Below, piece by piece: positions 44,971-54,743 of a DNA stretch of 64,000 nucleotides. The translations under genes and the position numbers were made by a program. Numbering within the stretch: position 1 is the first letter of the stretch; each line of letters begins with the position of its first letter. The stretch comes from Streptomyces sp. NBC_01717. Lineage in GTDB: Bacteria; Actinomycetota; Actinomycetes; Streptomycetales; Streptomycetaceae. The stretch lies in the NCBI RefSeq assembly GCF_036248255.1, contig NZ_CP109178.1:4526001-4590000 (forward strand), in the 5' to 3' direction. Under the pieces are notes generated by a model. That model made no database searches. It saw only the letters and a program-made list of their open reading frames with translations, and had not been told where the DNA came from.

Positions 44971-47337
44971 TCAGGAGATCCGTACTGTCACGGACTTACC
45001 GGGCTTGAGGTTGATCCGCTTGCGGAAGTCACCGGCGCGCAGCTCGGTCGTCGTGCCGCCGACGCTGCGGACCGTGGCCTCGGTTGCTTTGCCGTTGCGC
45101 CAGGACAGGTCCACCTCGAAGCCGCCTCGGGCTCCCACACCGCTTACCGAGCCCTTGGCGGCCCAGGCGTGAGGGAGTGCGGGCAGCAGTTCGATCACGT
45201 CCGGTCGGGAGTAGAGGATCATCTCCAGGGCGGCCGCGGAGCCGCCCAGGTTCGCATCGATCTGGAAGATCGTGTAGCTGCCCTGGCTGTACATGTCGAA
45301 CCAGTTGGCCGAGCTGCCGTTGCCGTTGTTGAGCGATGGTCGGAGGATCGTCAGGTAGAGCTGGTATGCCTTCTCCGCGTCCTTAAGACGGGACCAGCAC
45401 AGCGACCGCCACGCGCACGCCCAGCCGTAACTGTCCATGCCACGGGCGGTGAGCAGCGCGCGGACACCGTCGAGCAGTGCGGCGGGGCTGGTGTCGGCGC
45501 TGATCCTGTCGCCGGGGTACAAGCCGATGAGCGGGGACAGGTGACGGTGCGTGGTCTCGCCAAGGTTGTCCGGGCTCATCCATTCCTCGAGCCAGCCGGT
45601 CTTCGGGCTGACCTGAGGCATGTAGAGCTTGTCCTGCATCGCTGCCAGGTCGGCAGCGAGCTCCACGTCCCGGTGCAGTGTTCCGGAGGCCACCTTGAAC
45701 TCTTCGAAGAGCTCCCACGCCAGTTCCTGGGCGTAGGTGTTGCCCTTGCCGTCCGGGCCGTGCTCCGGCGACCAGGAAGAATCGTCGATCAGCACCTCGC
45801 GTGACGTCCCGTCCGGATCCGTGACCGTTTTGGTGATCAGCCGTGCCTGCCAGAACTCGGCCGCGCCCTTGAGCACCGGGTATATCAGTTCCAGGTAGTC
45901 GCGGTCCTGGCTGTACTCGTAGTGCCTCCAGAGGGAGTTGCAGAGCCAGGCGTTGCCCGACGGGTGCCAGACCCAGCCGCTACCGCCATAGATATTGGTG
46001 GAGAAAGCGATCGCCCAGCCGGCTATCTTCCCGGTGCTGTTGCGAAACCTGTTGCGCTCGTTGTTGTACAGCCGCTTGGTGACGTCGGTCCAGACCGGCA
46101 GCTGGGACACGCAGTACTTGGCGAGGGCATGGGAGTTCTCGCCAAGTCCGGCAGGGTCGGCCAGCCAGTAGTTCATCTGGACGTTGATGTCGGTGTGGTA
46201 GTCCGCGTACCAGTCCGGGTTGTTGTTGTGCACCCAGAGACCCTGCAGGTTCATCGGGAGCCAGTCACGGGAGCCGGTGATGGTCAAGTAGCGGCCGTAC
46301 TGGACGTAGGTTGCCTCCAGTTCCGGGTCTGGCGTGGATTTGTCGGTGTACCGCACCGCGATCCGCGACCATGAATCCAGCGAGCGCTGCACCGGGGACG
46401 ATTTGCCCAGGTCGATCGTGAACCGGTTGTAGAGCCGCTGGTAGTCCGCCACGTGCGTGTTGAGCAGCTGGGTGGCGGACACCTTTGCCGCAGCGCTCAC
46501 CTTGCCGCGGGCGACGGCGAGGGGATCAGTGGCCGGCTCGCGATAGTTCTTTGTGGCATCGGGAGAGTAGTCGGTGCCGCCGCACAGCACGATCAGCAGC
46601 TCGTGACAGTCGACAAAAATGATCTTGTCGCCGTCCACGCGCACCTTGCCGGTATCGCTGGCCGCGGTCACTGCGGCGGCATAGCGCAGGCCGTTGCCCA
46701 GCGCCCCGGCGATCGACAGCTGCCCGTTGCCACCGGACGTCGTCTCATCGTGCGTACCGGACAGCGAGACCGTGCCGGTGTGCTTGCCGTCGCCGGTGAG
46801 CCGCATGACGACCACGTCGTCCGGATGGCTGATGTAAACCTCGCGACGGTAGCGAGTACCACGGTGTCGATAGGTCGCGGACACCACGCCGTTGCTCAGG
46901 TCGAGCTGGCGCCGGTAGTCGCTCATCGCGTCGCCCGAGTGGCCGGGCAGCGCGATGCGGAGTTTGGCGAGTAGTCCGAAGCTTCCGAAGTCGTCTTTGC
47001 CGTAGGGCAACTGTCCGTCGTCGGTGAGAGTGTCGTTGCGGCCGCCGGTCCAGAACGAGCCGTCGGTGAGGTAGACGAAGTCGTCCGCCGGGTCGCAGCC
47101 GATCAGCGCACCCAGCCGGCCGTTGCCGACCGGTAGGGCCTCCTGGATGATGTTCGCCTCAACAGCAGGCGTGCGGTACCAGATCGTGGTGGCTTTGCCT
47201 TCCGGAACCATGTCCACGCCGGACGGGCGGATCGGGTCGGCGTGCGCGGTGAACGGGTACAGGCCGCCGGCGAAGGCGAGACCACCGCCGGCGGCGCCGG
47301 CGAAGCGGAGGAAGTTGCGACGGGATGAAGTGGGCAC
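44971..47337 (-). CDS. Glycoside hydrolase family 95 (alpha-L-fucosidase-like)
   Basis: Exported glycosidase of about 788 residues, the usual GH95 length. A Tat signal (SSRRNFLRFAGAAGGGLAFAG, ending AHA) is followed by the N-terminal beta domain (EALPVGNGRLGALIGCDP). The alpha-barrel domain has WLPMNLQGLWVHNNNPDWY, ADYHTDINVQMNYWLADPAG and DDSSWSPEHGPDG, typical GH95 catalytic-region motifs. GTG 47337 is preferred because GAAGGGA lies seven bases upstream and it puts the twin arginines near the N-terminus; an ATG at 47361 is the alternative. Substrate could be fucosylated or galactosylated glycans. Confidence 0.92.
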   Translation of the reverse strand: MPTSSRRNFLRFAGAAGGGLAFAGGLYPFTAHADPIRPSGVDMVPEGKATTIWYRTPAVEANIIQEALPVGNGRLGALIGCDPADDFVYLTDGSFWTGGRNDTLTDDGQLPYGKDDFGSFGLLAKLRIALPGHSGDAMSDYRRQLDLSNGVVSATYRHRGTRYRREVYISHPDDVVVMRLTGDGKHTGTVSLSGTHDETTSGGNGQLSIAGALGNGLRYAAAVTAASDTGKVRVDGDKIIFVDCHELLIVLCGGTDYSPDATKNYREPATDPLAVARGKVSAAAKVSATQLLNTHVADYQRLYNRFTIDLGKSSPVQRSLDSWSRIAVRYTDKSTPDPELEATYVQYGRYLTITGSRDWLPMNLQGLWVHNNNPDWYADYHTDINVQMNYWLADPAGLGENSHALAKYCVSQLPVWTDVTKRLYNNERNRFRNSTGKIAGWAIAFSTNIYGGSGWVWHPSGNAWLCNSLWRHYEYSQDRDYLELIYPVLKGAAEFWQARLITKTVTDPDGTSREVLIDDSSWSPEHGPDGKGNTYAQELAWELFEEFKVASGTLHRDVELAADLAAMQDKLYMPQVSPKTGWLEEWMSPDNLGETTHRHLSPLIGLYPGDRISADTSPAALLDGVRALLTARGMDSYGWACAWRSLCWSRLKDAEKAYQLYLTILRPSLNNGNGSSANWFDMYSQGSYTIFQIDANLGGSAAALEMILYSRPDVIELLPALPHAWAAKGSVSGVGARGGFEVDLSWRNGKATEATVRSVGGTTTELRAGDFRKRINLKPGKSVTVRIS

Positions 47338-47737
47338 GGCAGGTCCCTTCGACAGGAACACACGGGATGTCGCCGCTAACTATTCACAATTATTTGGTCG
47401 GGTCAACGGTCAGCACCTACATTCATCCGATCTATAAACCTGAAGTAGCCGTCTTTGTAAGCTTTTCATCCACTTCACGGTCCTTCCATTACTGACTGGC
47501 ACACGTGAGATCCGATGACTATCCGCGACGTTCGTTGAGCGCCCCTGGCTCCGGTCGCGCATCAATGCTCAGGGCGCTCTTCGTGAACACGTACTGACTG
47601 GTACAGAGCGGGGTGCTGAACTCGCCGTCTGGTGGTAGAGCACCGAAGCCTCACGGAGGCAGGTACGTCCTCCGGCGTGGTCACCGAGGTCACCTTCTGC
47701 TCGGCCTGGCCGGATCGCTCCCCTGTGGGCATTTTCC
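47338..47737. other. AT-richer upstream region of the GH95 gene
   Basis: The stretch 47380-47530 is clearly lower in GC than its surroundings (ATTCACAATTATTTGGTCG, CATCCGATCTATAAACC) and probably holds the GH95 promoter. No gene is supported. Confidence 0.45.
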
Positions 47738-48075
47738 ATGCGTGTCACACATCCAGGCCTCTCGTGCCCGATCCCGGTCCTGGATCTTGATGGACGACCC
47801 GATGTCACCGCGTCTCCGTTGCAGACACACGTGCACTGCCGAACCAGGGACACGGGCCCCGTGCTCCCTGTCGTCAAACCGCACGTCTTCTGCCACGGCG
47901 GACCCGGCATCTCGGATTTCTTGGGCGACTTGGCCGATCTCTTGACAGACCGGACCACCGTGCACCGCTGGGACCAACGGGGATGCGGGCGGTCGCAACG
48001 ACGCGGGCCGTACTCCGTCGCCCGATCCGTGGCCGACCTGGACGTCGTCCGCCGCCACACGAGTAGCGCTCAGGC
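47738..48075 (+). pseudogene. Alpha/beta hydrolase (prolyl-aminopeptidase-like), 5' fragment
   Basis: Only the first part of the fold survives: PHVFCHGGPGISDFLGDLAD (oxyanion HGGPG), then VHRWDQRGCGRSQRRGPYS and a helix ending DVVRRH. The nucleophile elbow GxSxG and everything after are lost. The remaining codons to 48175 are not family-like. Confidence 0.65.
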
Positions 48076-48096
48076 CGCACACTGGTGCAACTCGGC

Positions 48097-49455
48097 TCAA
48101 ACTGGTTCGGGTTGCGATTCCGGTTGCCGCGCTGGTGCGGTCCTCGGTTTCCACAGTGCGTTGGTCCTTACGTAGCCGTGGACCACTGAGGTCGTCACCA
48201 GCATGAAAAGTGGTCCGGACACCCACGGGTGCTTCGCGATCTCCAACGGTAGATAGCGATAAGACACCAAGAGCGCAGCGAAGACGGTTGCGCCGCAAGC
48301 GACCAGCTGGATCCCTGATCGATCCCAGCCGCGGTCGAGCGAACGCAGAGCTGCCTCGATCGTGAGCGTAAACACCACGCCGGCAATGAGATCCGCGCCG
48401 TAGTGGTAGCCAAATCCCAGCGTTGCGCAGAGCGTAGCTATCAGCCAGAACGTGCCTGCGAATCGCAGAAGCCGTGGACCCGTCCGGGAATGAATGAAGA
48501 TCGCGGTAGCCCACGCCGTGTGCAGGCTGGGCATGCAGTTCCGTGGGGTGATCTCGTCGAACGGCATGTGGTGCGGGGTATTGATCGGCGGCGGCGTTTC
48601 CGGCCACAGGTCGGCCACCGCCCAGTGCTCGCTGGGCGGCGTTTCCGACCACAGGCTGACCGTCGCCCAGTGCTGGGCGCCGGTGCCGTAGGCGAAGATC
48701 GGTCCGACCACCGGGAAGATCATGTAGATGGCGGGCCCGAGGAGGCCGATCACCAGAAAGGTGCGCACCAGATGATGGCCCGGGAAGCGGCGCTCGACCG
48801 CCACGTTACGCAGTTGATAAAGCGCGACGATGACCGCGGCCACCGCGAGCTGACCGTAGACGATGTCGAGAAAATTGAAGCCGATCGGGCCGGTGGCCGT
48901 GACGATCCGGCCCACCAGCCACGACGGGTTGCCCAGCGCGTGATCGGCGGTTGCCACGTACTGGTCGAGCACCGCTGGGCGGGTCTTTGATGTGATGAGT
49001 AGCCAGGTGTCGCCGGTCTTGCGGCCGGCCACCAGCAGGAGGCCCAGCCCGACGCCCTTCAGCAGCAGGACACGTTCCGGGCCGGTACGGCGAGTGACAG
49101 CGATGACCGCATAGCCCAGAAGTACCCACAACGCACCGTTGCCGAAGGGGTGGCCGCCGGTCATCTTGGCGTCGACCGCCCACCGGACCACCAAGAAGGC
49201 GACGTCGATACCGATCGCGGCAGCAGCTGCGGTGAACCGTTGCCGCCAGGTGAGCACCACCATCATCAACGCCATACCGGCGTACAGCAGGAAGCCTGAT
49301 TTGGGGGCGAATATCACCTCTCGCGCCTGGTTGGTGATCGGCCCCGGCAGGCCGTAGCGACGTGCGGCGATCTCCAGCGCGATCAGGAATCCGAGGGCCG
49401 CGACACCCGCAACGCCCCAGAGTCTCACCCGTGGTTGACGCCACACGGAGAACAC
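48097..49455 (-). CDS. PAP2-superfamily membrane phosphatase
   Basis: Polytopic membrane protein of about 452 residues with some ten hydrophobic helices. The PAP2 active site is visible in the C-terminal half: RNCMPSLHTAW (motif 2 PSLH) and GYHYGADLIAGVV (motif 3, His and Asp), as in inositol-phosphotransferase-like PAP2 enzymes. An unusual near-duplicate of 15 residues lies in the loop before motif 2 (HWATVSLWSETPPSE then HWAVADLWPETPPP). GTG 49455 is a provisional start; TTG 49503 would add 16 residues. Confidence 0.85.
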   Translation of the reverse strand: MFSVWRQPRVRLWGVAGVAALGFLIALEIAARRYGLPGPITNQAREVIFAPKSGFLLYAGMALMMVVLTWRQRFTAAAAAIGIDVAFLVVRWAVDAKMTGGHPFGNGALWVLLGYAVIAVTRRTGPERVLLLKGVGLGLLLVAGRKTGDTWLLITSKTRPAVLDQYVATADHALGNPSWLVGRIVTATGPIGFNFLDIVYGQLAVAAVIVALYQLRNVAVERRFPGHHLVRTFLVIGLLGPAIYMIFPVVGPIFAYGTGAQHWATVSLWSETPPSEHWAVADLWPETPPPINTPHHMPFDEITPRNCMPSLHTAWATAIFIHSRTGPRLLRFAGTFWLIATLCATLGFGYHYGADLIAGVVFTLTIEAALRSLDRGWDRSGIQLVACGATVFAALLVSYRYLPLEIAKHPWVSGPLFMLVTTSVVHGYVRTNALWKPRTAPARQPESQPEPV

Positions 49456-49834
49456 TGTTCTGCTGCTTATTCGCGAAAAGGCCTGCGATGGTATATATCT
49501 CAATTTTCAGCCGATTTTCTATATTTTGATTAAAAGTCAGGGTGGATTCGCTTGCCACCTTCCGATCGGGCTGCCTTCTCCCTCACCAAAAGCAGCCCGC
49601 CCGACGGGCGAAGACGGAAAGAGCGCAGTCCGGGTTCCGCCTCGTTCATGATGCGGCGTGGGACGCGTCGCCCGATCGTTGGCTCCGGCTCGGCGAGGGG
49701 AACACGGATCCTGAGTTGTCGACGTCGACGTCCCGCCGGCGTATCCCTACAGCCTCAGCGAGCCCGTCGCCCTGGATGTCCCGTCATCCGGACTACCGTG
49801 AACAGTGGCGGCCGCACCAGATGCGCACCAGGTT
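49456..49834. other. Intergenic region between PAP2 gene and integrase relic
   Basis: AT-rich at 49490-49545, probably the PAP2 promoter. Downstream there is no supported gene; the sequence reaching 49834 is likely decayed. Confidence 0.4.
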
Positions 49835-50178
49835 CGAGTGCTGATCGATCAGCGCGGCACGCTCGGAGGACTGCCCGGCGCGGACCATCGTGTCCTTCAG
49901 CGTGGTGCCCGACACAGCTCGTCGGTCGTGGCGGAGAGACGGCACTCCTTACCCATTGCAGCGCGTGGTCCTTGAAGTTGACTGCCCCGGCATCCGGGGC
50001 CTGCCAGCCCCCTGCCGAACGTCGGTCTGCTGTTCCGCGAGCCAACAGCATCCCGCGTCGTCTCGAAAGTGTGCGGGGCCGGACGGTCGATGCCATCGGG
50101 GCCGAGGTAGCGAGCCTGGTACCGGCCTGACGGCAGCCTTCGGATGCGGCCGAAGCGCCGCTTCTTCTTCGCCATCAA
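49835..50178 (-). pseudogene. int: Third tyrosine integrase, internally deleted relic
   Basis: The N-terminal arm-binding region survives (RRFGRIRRLPSGRYQARYLG, PDGIDRPAPHTFETTRDA), then PDAGAVNFKDHALQW and LSATTDEL in shifted frames. The sequence then jumps near 49911 to the catalytic C-terminal block GTTLKDTMVRAGQSSERAAL. The middle of the protein is deleted. It is the same subfamily as the intact integrase but diverged from it. Confidence 0.8.
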
Positions 50179-50204
50179 GGTTCCACGTGGGCCGAAGGCG
50201 GACG

Positions 50205-50300
50205 GGACGGAAGCTGGGGTGAGTGGTGGGTCGGGGTCGCAGCCAGGTGCGGATTACCTTCGAGCTGTAGCCCTTGTCGCCGACGACGTGATCGGGCCTG
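50205..50300 (-). mobile_element. IS5-type transposase scrap
   Basis: About 30 codons read RPDHVVGDKGYSSKVIRTWL, the segment around the second catalytic Asp of IS5-family transposases. Nothing else of the element is present. Confidence 0.5.
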
Positions 50301-50312
50301 ACGCGCGGGCGC

Positions 50313-51539
50313 TCAGTCGAGGACCGCGAGGTGGTCGGCGGCGCCTCCGTGCCACTCGATCATGAAGAGGGTGGCGTCGTCGCTGGTGCACCCGCGCCGT
50401 TCCCACTTCAGTGTGTGGGAGAGCCGGCGCAGATCCGCCCGCAGCCCCTGCGACGGCTCCTCCCCCAGGCGGTTCACGCAGCGGATGAGGCGTTCCTCGC
50501 CGAACTGCTCCCCGTTGTTGACGTGTTCCTCGATGATGCCGTCGGTGTAGCACAGCACCCGGTCGCCTTGCTGAAGCGTGTGCTCTCTGATCCGGGGCTC
50601 CTCACCGCCGAAGCCGACGGGCAACGTCGTCGCGCTCTCCAGCTGCTGCACGACCCGGCCGTCGCGGATCAGCAGCGGCGCGGGGTGGCCCGCGTTGACC
50701 AGTTGCATCTCACCGGTGGCGATGTTCACATGCATCAGCTGCGCTGTGACGAAGTGGTCCGGCCCGAACTGCCGCGAGATGGCATCGTCCATCAACGCGT
50801 ACTTCTCGGCCAGACTGACGAAGACGCGCCGGGCATGACGGTAGGCGCCGATGGCCACGGTCGCCATCGTGGCAGCGTCCAGGCCGTGGCCCATCGCGTC
50901 GATCACGGCCACATGCAGGATGTTGTCGTTGAGGGCGTAGTCGAAGCTGTCGCCGGCGATGCGGTAGGCGGGCTCCAGGATGCCGGCCACCTCGACCTGC
51001 GGCACGGACATCGACATCGGCGGCAGCAGGCTCCACTGGATCTCCGCGGACACGCTCATCGGCTCACGGCGCCGGGCCCGGGAGAACTGGTCGGTGTAGG
51101 CGCCCTTGGTGACCAGCATGTCGGCGACCAGGCCGGAGAGCCGACTCAGCAGCCGCCGGTCGTCGTCACCGACGGCGTCCAGAGTGAGGGCCATCACGCC
51201 CACCGTGTCGCTGCCGTCCAGCAGCGGCAGGTACATCCGGACGCCCGAGGGGGCTTGCGGCACCTCGACGACGCCCCCGCGCAGGAACGCCCGGCCGGCG
51301 GGGGAATCAATGATCGGCTCGGGCTGGCTGACGTGCAGTTTCCTGCCCGGCAGCGACACCAGCAGCTCCTGCGCGTAGTCCTGGAGCAGGATGGAGACGT
51401 CACGACCTCCGATCCTGGCAACCTCCTCCGCGACCAGCGGGACGATCAATTGCGGCGGCAGCAGCCGTGCCCTGTCCAGCAGCAGACCGAGCAGCCGCTC
51501 GCCAAAGCCCTCCGACCGATCCACGCTCTCCTCGCCCAT
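50313..51539 (-). CDS. SpoIIE-type PP2C phosphatase with GAF-like domain
   Basis: Cytoplasmic phosphatase of 408 residues. The N-terminal half is a GAF-like sensor (LIVPLVAEEVARIGGRDVSI, MALTLDAVGDDDRRLLSRL). The C-terminal SpoIIE domain runs from IQWSLLPPMSMSVPQ through AGDSFDYALND, VIDAMGHGLDAATMATVAIG, LVNAGHPAPLLIRDG and LCYTDGIIEE to SDDATLFMIEW, with metal-binding Asp residues present. It probably acts in a partner-switching sigma-factor pathway. GGAGG lies 14 bases before the ATG, so the exact start is slightly uncertain. Confidence 0.9.
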   Translation of the reverse strand: MGEESVDRSEGFGERLLGLLLDRARLLPPQLIVPLVAEEVARIGGRDVSILLQDYAQELLVSLPGRKLHVSQPEPIIDSPAGRAFLRGGVVEVPQAPSGVRMYLPLLDGSDTVGVMALTLDAVGDDDRRLLSRLSGLVADMLVTKGAYTDQFSRARRREPMSVSAEIQWSLLPPMSMSVPQVEVAGILEPAYRIAGDSFDYALNDNILHVAVIDAMGHGLDAATMATVAIGAYRHARRVFVSLAEKYALMDDAISRQFGPDHFVTAQLMHVNIATGEMQLVNAGHPAPLLIRDGRVVQQLESATTLPVGFGGEEPRIREHTLQQGDRVLCYTDGIIEEHVNNGEQFGEERLIRCVNRLGEEPSQGLRADLRRLSHTLKWERRGCTSDDATLFMIEWHGGAADHLAVLD

Positions 51540-52143
51540 GGCCGGAATGCCACCTCCTTCCTGCCACCGCCCCGGTCACCGCCTCCGCACAACGTGACCG
51601 GATACGCCCGCCCGATCGGCTCATTACGCCAAGCGCGGCATGTCGGCCCACGTCGTCGGCGGTCCGCGGTTCACTCGGAGCTATGAACAAGGCTGGGCAA
51701 CCCCGAAGCCTCCCGCACTCCGGCAGAGCTCTACGCTGACCTCCTGAACAGCGGTGATGCACTCACTGACCACTTGAGTCCGCCATGGTTTCCGGCGAGT
51801 CGGCGTGCGCGGTCGGGGACATGAGCGAGGGTGCCGCCAGGGCGGCTGCTGTCAGCGAGGCGGCGCCCGGCGCCGGTAGGGATGATCACGGTCGGGGTGA
51901 CGAACCGCCGGTCACGAGGACACGAGCGGTGTTGCCTCCGGGTGTGGTGACCGGAAGGTTCCGGCATGCCGTTCGATCCGTCGGGGGCTCATATCCCCAG
52001 GACTGCCGCACTCCGCCGGATGCCCCGCCGGAGTACCTTGGACATACCCAGAACATTCCGTACACGAGCTTCCGAGCCCGTGTCGTTCTTGGCGATTCAC
52101 AACGCCGGGCCGGTGCAGACCGGCCCGGGGCAGGGTTCGCGTC
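51540..52143. other. Intergenic region, no supported gene
   Basis: Frames are open on both strands because of high GC, but none shows a family motif or good start site. It must contain the divergent promoters of the phosphatase and the first DUF5994 gene. Confidence 0.4.
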
Positions 52144-52746
52144 ATGACTGCGACCATTCTGTACACGTCCGCGGTCGACGACCGGACCTTCTCTTTGTCC
52201 TCGTTGCCGCCGCGCCTCTCGCTGGCCCCGGCCGGCACCGATCCCGCGCTGCTGGACGGCGCGTGGTGGCCGCGGTCGCGCGATCTGACGGCGGAACTTC
52301 CCGCGCTGACAGCGGTGCTCGACCCGCTGTGGGGGCGGATCACCCGCGTGACGGTGAACCCCACCGTCTGGCCCGTGATCCCACGGAAGGTGCCCGTCCG
52401 GGGCCATGTGGTCCACGTCGGCTGGTTCAAGCCCGAACAGGACCCGAACAAGTTGCTGCTCCTCTCCTACACCACCGGCCGTTGGGACCTGCTGGTGATC
52501 CCACCGCAGACGGACCCGGGTACCGCCGCCCGACTGCTGACCGCAGCCGCCGATCCGGCACGGAGCCTCACCGCCAGTGGGCTGCTGCGGGAGGCCGAGC
52601 TCTTCCGGGCTGCGGCCGAGGCCGACTGGGACCTCGCCCGGGAGACGGTCTGGGACTCCGAAGGCGGCCACAGCGCCCGTCCGGCCTCGCGACGCCGTAC
52701 CGGAGCAGTCGTCGCCCGGGCGCCCGGCCCACGGGAAGGGATGTGA
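52144..52746 (+). CDS. DUF5994 family protein 1
   Basis: A 200-residue cytoplasmic protein of the actinobacterial DUF5994 family, function unknown. The family core is clear: PPRLSLAPAGTDPALLDGAW, WPRSRDLTAELPAL, VIPRKVPVRGHVVHVGWF and LLLLSYTTGRWDLLVIPP. The C-terminal 50 residues are basic and less conserved. A second member follows 47 bases downstream in the same orientation. Confidence 0.85.
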   Translation: MTATILYTSAVDDRTFSLSSLPPRLSLAPAGTDPALLDGAWWPRSRDLTAELPALTAVLDPLWGRITRVTVNPTVWPVIPRKVPVRGHVVHVGWFKPEQDPNKLLLLSYTTGRWDLLVIPPQTDPGTAARLLTAAADPARSLTASGLLREAELFRAAAEADWDLARETVWDSEGGHSARPASRRRTGAVVARAPGPREGM

Positions 52747-52793
52747 GGCGTGGAGATCTTCATCGATGTGCACGCCCGGAGGAGTGGCTGGCT

Positions 52794-53297
52794 ATGACTT
52801 CGGACGCGCATGTCCCTGGCCGTACCGATGACGCGGCGCCGCTCCTGCTCCTGTCGGACACGAGCGGCCAGCCGATCGTTCCCGGGGTCGCGGTGCTGCG
52901 GATGGAGACGACCTCCAATCGTGAGGGGATCTTCGACGGTGCGTGGTGGCCGCGTTCCCGCGACATCGCGTCCCAACTGCCCCGGCTGATCGATGCCTTG
53001 GTCGCTCGACTGGGACCCATCGCGCGGGTCGGTCTGGACGCGAGTGCCTGGGACAATGCTCCGGGCCACCTCGTGATCGGTGGCCGGACCGTCCGTATCG
53101 ACTGGTCCGCCGTCGACGACAGCACGATGATCGTCACGCGTGGTGAGCAGGACCACTTCTCGTTCCTGGTGATCCCTCCCCAAGCCGGTGCCGCCGCCGC
53201 GCGCGCTGCGATGGCCATGGCCGTGCAGGACGGAAACTGCACGCCTGCGGAGCAGATCCTCATGAGCGTGGGCATCATCCCCGCATCACCGAGTTGA
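52794..53297 (+). CDS. DUF5994 family protein 2
   Basis: A 167-residue protein sharing the DUF5994 core with the gene upstream (FDGAWWPRSRDIASQLPRLI, HLVIGGRTVRIDWS, FSFLVIPPQAG). It is shorter and lacks the basic tail. ATG 52794 has GGAGGAG about nine bases upstream. The two are diverged paralogues and probably cotranscribed. Confidence 0.82.
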   Translation: MTSDAHVPGRTDDAAPLLLLSDTSGQPIVPGVAVLRMETTSNREGIFDGAWWPRSRDIASQLPRLIDALVARLGPIARVGLDASAWDNAPGHLVIGGRTVRIDWSAVDDSTMIVTRGEQDHFSFLVIPPQAGAAAARAAMAMAVQDGNCTPAEQILMSVGIIPASPS

Positions 53298-53612
53298 TGC
53301 GGGCATGGAAGCGGCTCCGGATGGTCTCGCCACCGGAGCCGGCCCTTCCAGGGCGCCACACGTGAGAGTGTGCGTCCTTGCCTTCAGGATACACCGCAAA
53401 TCGGTCTAAAGCGGATTCGTTCCCCGCCTATTCCGAAGTGCCGTGCCGCTGCCCTGCTCTGCGCCACAGGTATGAGCATTGCTCTAGGAGTCTGACCGGG
53501 GAGGTTGTGCGCCCCTGGGGGTATGTCCAGGGGCGCAGTCACCTCACAGACGCATGGCGCTGCTCCTCAGAGGCCGCCGCCGTTGCGATACAGCCATGAG
53601 AACGAGCGGACG
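53298..53612. other. Intergenic region with a terminator-like hairpin
   Basis: CGGCTCCGG near 53312 pairs with CCGGAGCCG near 53333 (9-bp stem, 12-base loop), a plausible weak terminator for the DUF5994 pair. No gene is supported in the rest. Confidence 0.5.
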
Positions 53613-54743
53613 CTACCAAGCCTTGTGGCTGTTGTCCTTGTGGCTGTTGTCCTTCTTGCCGTTACTCTTGTGACCGTCCCCCTTAGATCCCTTGTCTCCC
53701 TTGTGGCCCTTCGGGCCCCTGTCTCCCTTGTGGCCCTTGTCTCCCTTGTGACCCTTCGGACCCCTGTCTCCCTTGTGGCCCTTGTCTCCCTTGTGACCCT
53801 TCGGTCCGGGAGGCCCGGAGGGGCCAGGAGGCCCGGAGGGTCCGGGAGGACCGGTGGGGCCGGTCGATCCGGTCGGTCCGGGAGGACCGGTGGGGCCGGT
53901 CGATCCGGTCGGTCCGGGAGGACCGGTGGGGCCGGTCGATCCGGTCGGTCCGGGAGGCCCAGCCGGTCCCGTCATGCAGACCGACCTCGTGATGACGTTG
54001 TGGTCCAACGTGACCGCACCATTACGCGCCAGCGCCCGGCCCTCAATCGCCGCATTGGTGGTCACCGTGATGGCCGTCAGGGCCAGGATGTTGCCCTTGA
54101 AGAAGGAGTTGGTGCCGAGGGTGGCGGAGCTCCCCACCTGCCAGAACACGTTGCAGGCCTGCGCTCCGTTGATGAGCGAGACGTTGCTCGACGAAGCTGT
54201 GGTCAGAGTGGAGCCGATCTTGAAGATGAAGACGGCGTTCGGGTCACCCTGGGCGTCGAGAGTGACAGTCCCGGTGAGACCCAGCGACGACGAAGCGCTG
54301 TAGACGCCGGGAAACAGCGTGGATCCGCCGATGTCACCCGGGGAGGTCAGGACGGTGTTGGTCGGCCTGCTGGCCGCGTCGTTGTACGCGATGGTCAGGT
54401 CGGACTTAGCCTGAACGGCGGCGGCATCGGCGACGTGCTGCACTCCGTTGACGACTCCGGGCGGAAAGCCCGTCACCGAGCTCCCAGGGCTGAGTCCCAG
54501 GTCGCCGTTGACGACCGTGTTGGGGACCGGGGGGACGACCACATTGGTGACCGTTGTACCGGCCAGGACCGCGTAACTCGTGGCGGCCCCCAATCCCACG
54601 GACGCCTCAGCTGCGCTCGCAAGGTTCGAGATCAAAGTCATCGTCAGCACCAGCGCGGCCGCGGGCAGCATGGCGACAGTTGCTTTGAATCTCCGTGTTC
54701 GCCGCCTGCCAGGCGGGGTGGAGGGGATGGCATCCAATGCCAT
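53613..54743 (-). CDS. Ice-binding-like (DUF3494) protein with collagen-like tail
   Basis: Exported protein of 376 residues. A signal peptide (hydrophobic [15 protein letters not shown], cleavage near ASAAEA) precedes a DUF3494 beta-solenoid domain of about 200 residues ([95 protein letters not shown]). From about residue 262 it changes to collagen-like Gly-X-Y triplets ([12 protein letters not shown] repeated, then [15 protein letters not shown] repeated) and a Lys/His/Asn-rich end. No sortase motif is seen. GAAAGGA precedes the ATG. Confidence 0.88.
   Translation of the reverse strand: MALDAIPSTPPGRRRTRRFKATVAMLPAAALVLTMTLISNLASAAEASVGLGAATSYAVLAGTTVTNVVVPPVPNTVVNGDLGLSPGSSVTGFPPGVVNGVQHVADAAAVQAKSDLTIAYNDAASRPTNTVLTSPGDIGGSTLFPGVYSASSSLGLTGTVTLDAQGDPNAVFIFKIGSTLTTASSSNVSLINGAQACNVFWQVGSSATLGTNSFFKGNILALTAITVTTNAAIEGRALARNGAVTLDHNVITRSVCMTGPAGPPGPTGSTGPTGPPGPTGSTGPTGPPGPTGSTGPTGPPGPSGPPGPSGPPGPKGHKGDKGHKGDRGPKGHKGDKGHKGDRGPKGHKGDKGSKGDGHKSNGKKDNSHKDNSHKAW

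Noticed and set aside
53640-53960. Non-coding tandem repeat
   Set aside because: The repeats keep the reading frame and encode Gly-X-Y collagen triplets in the DUF3494 protein.
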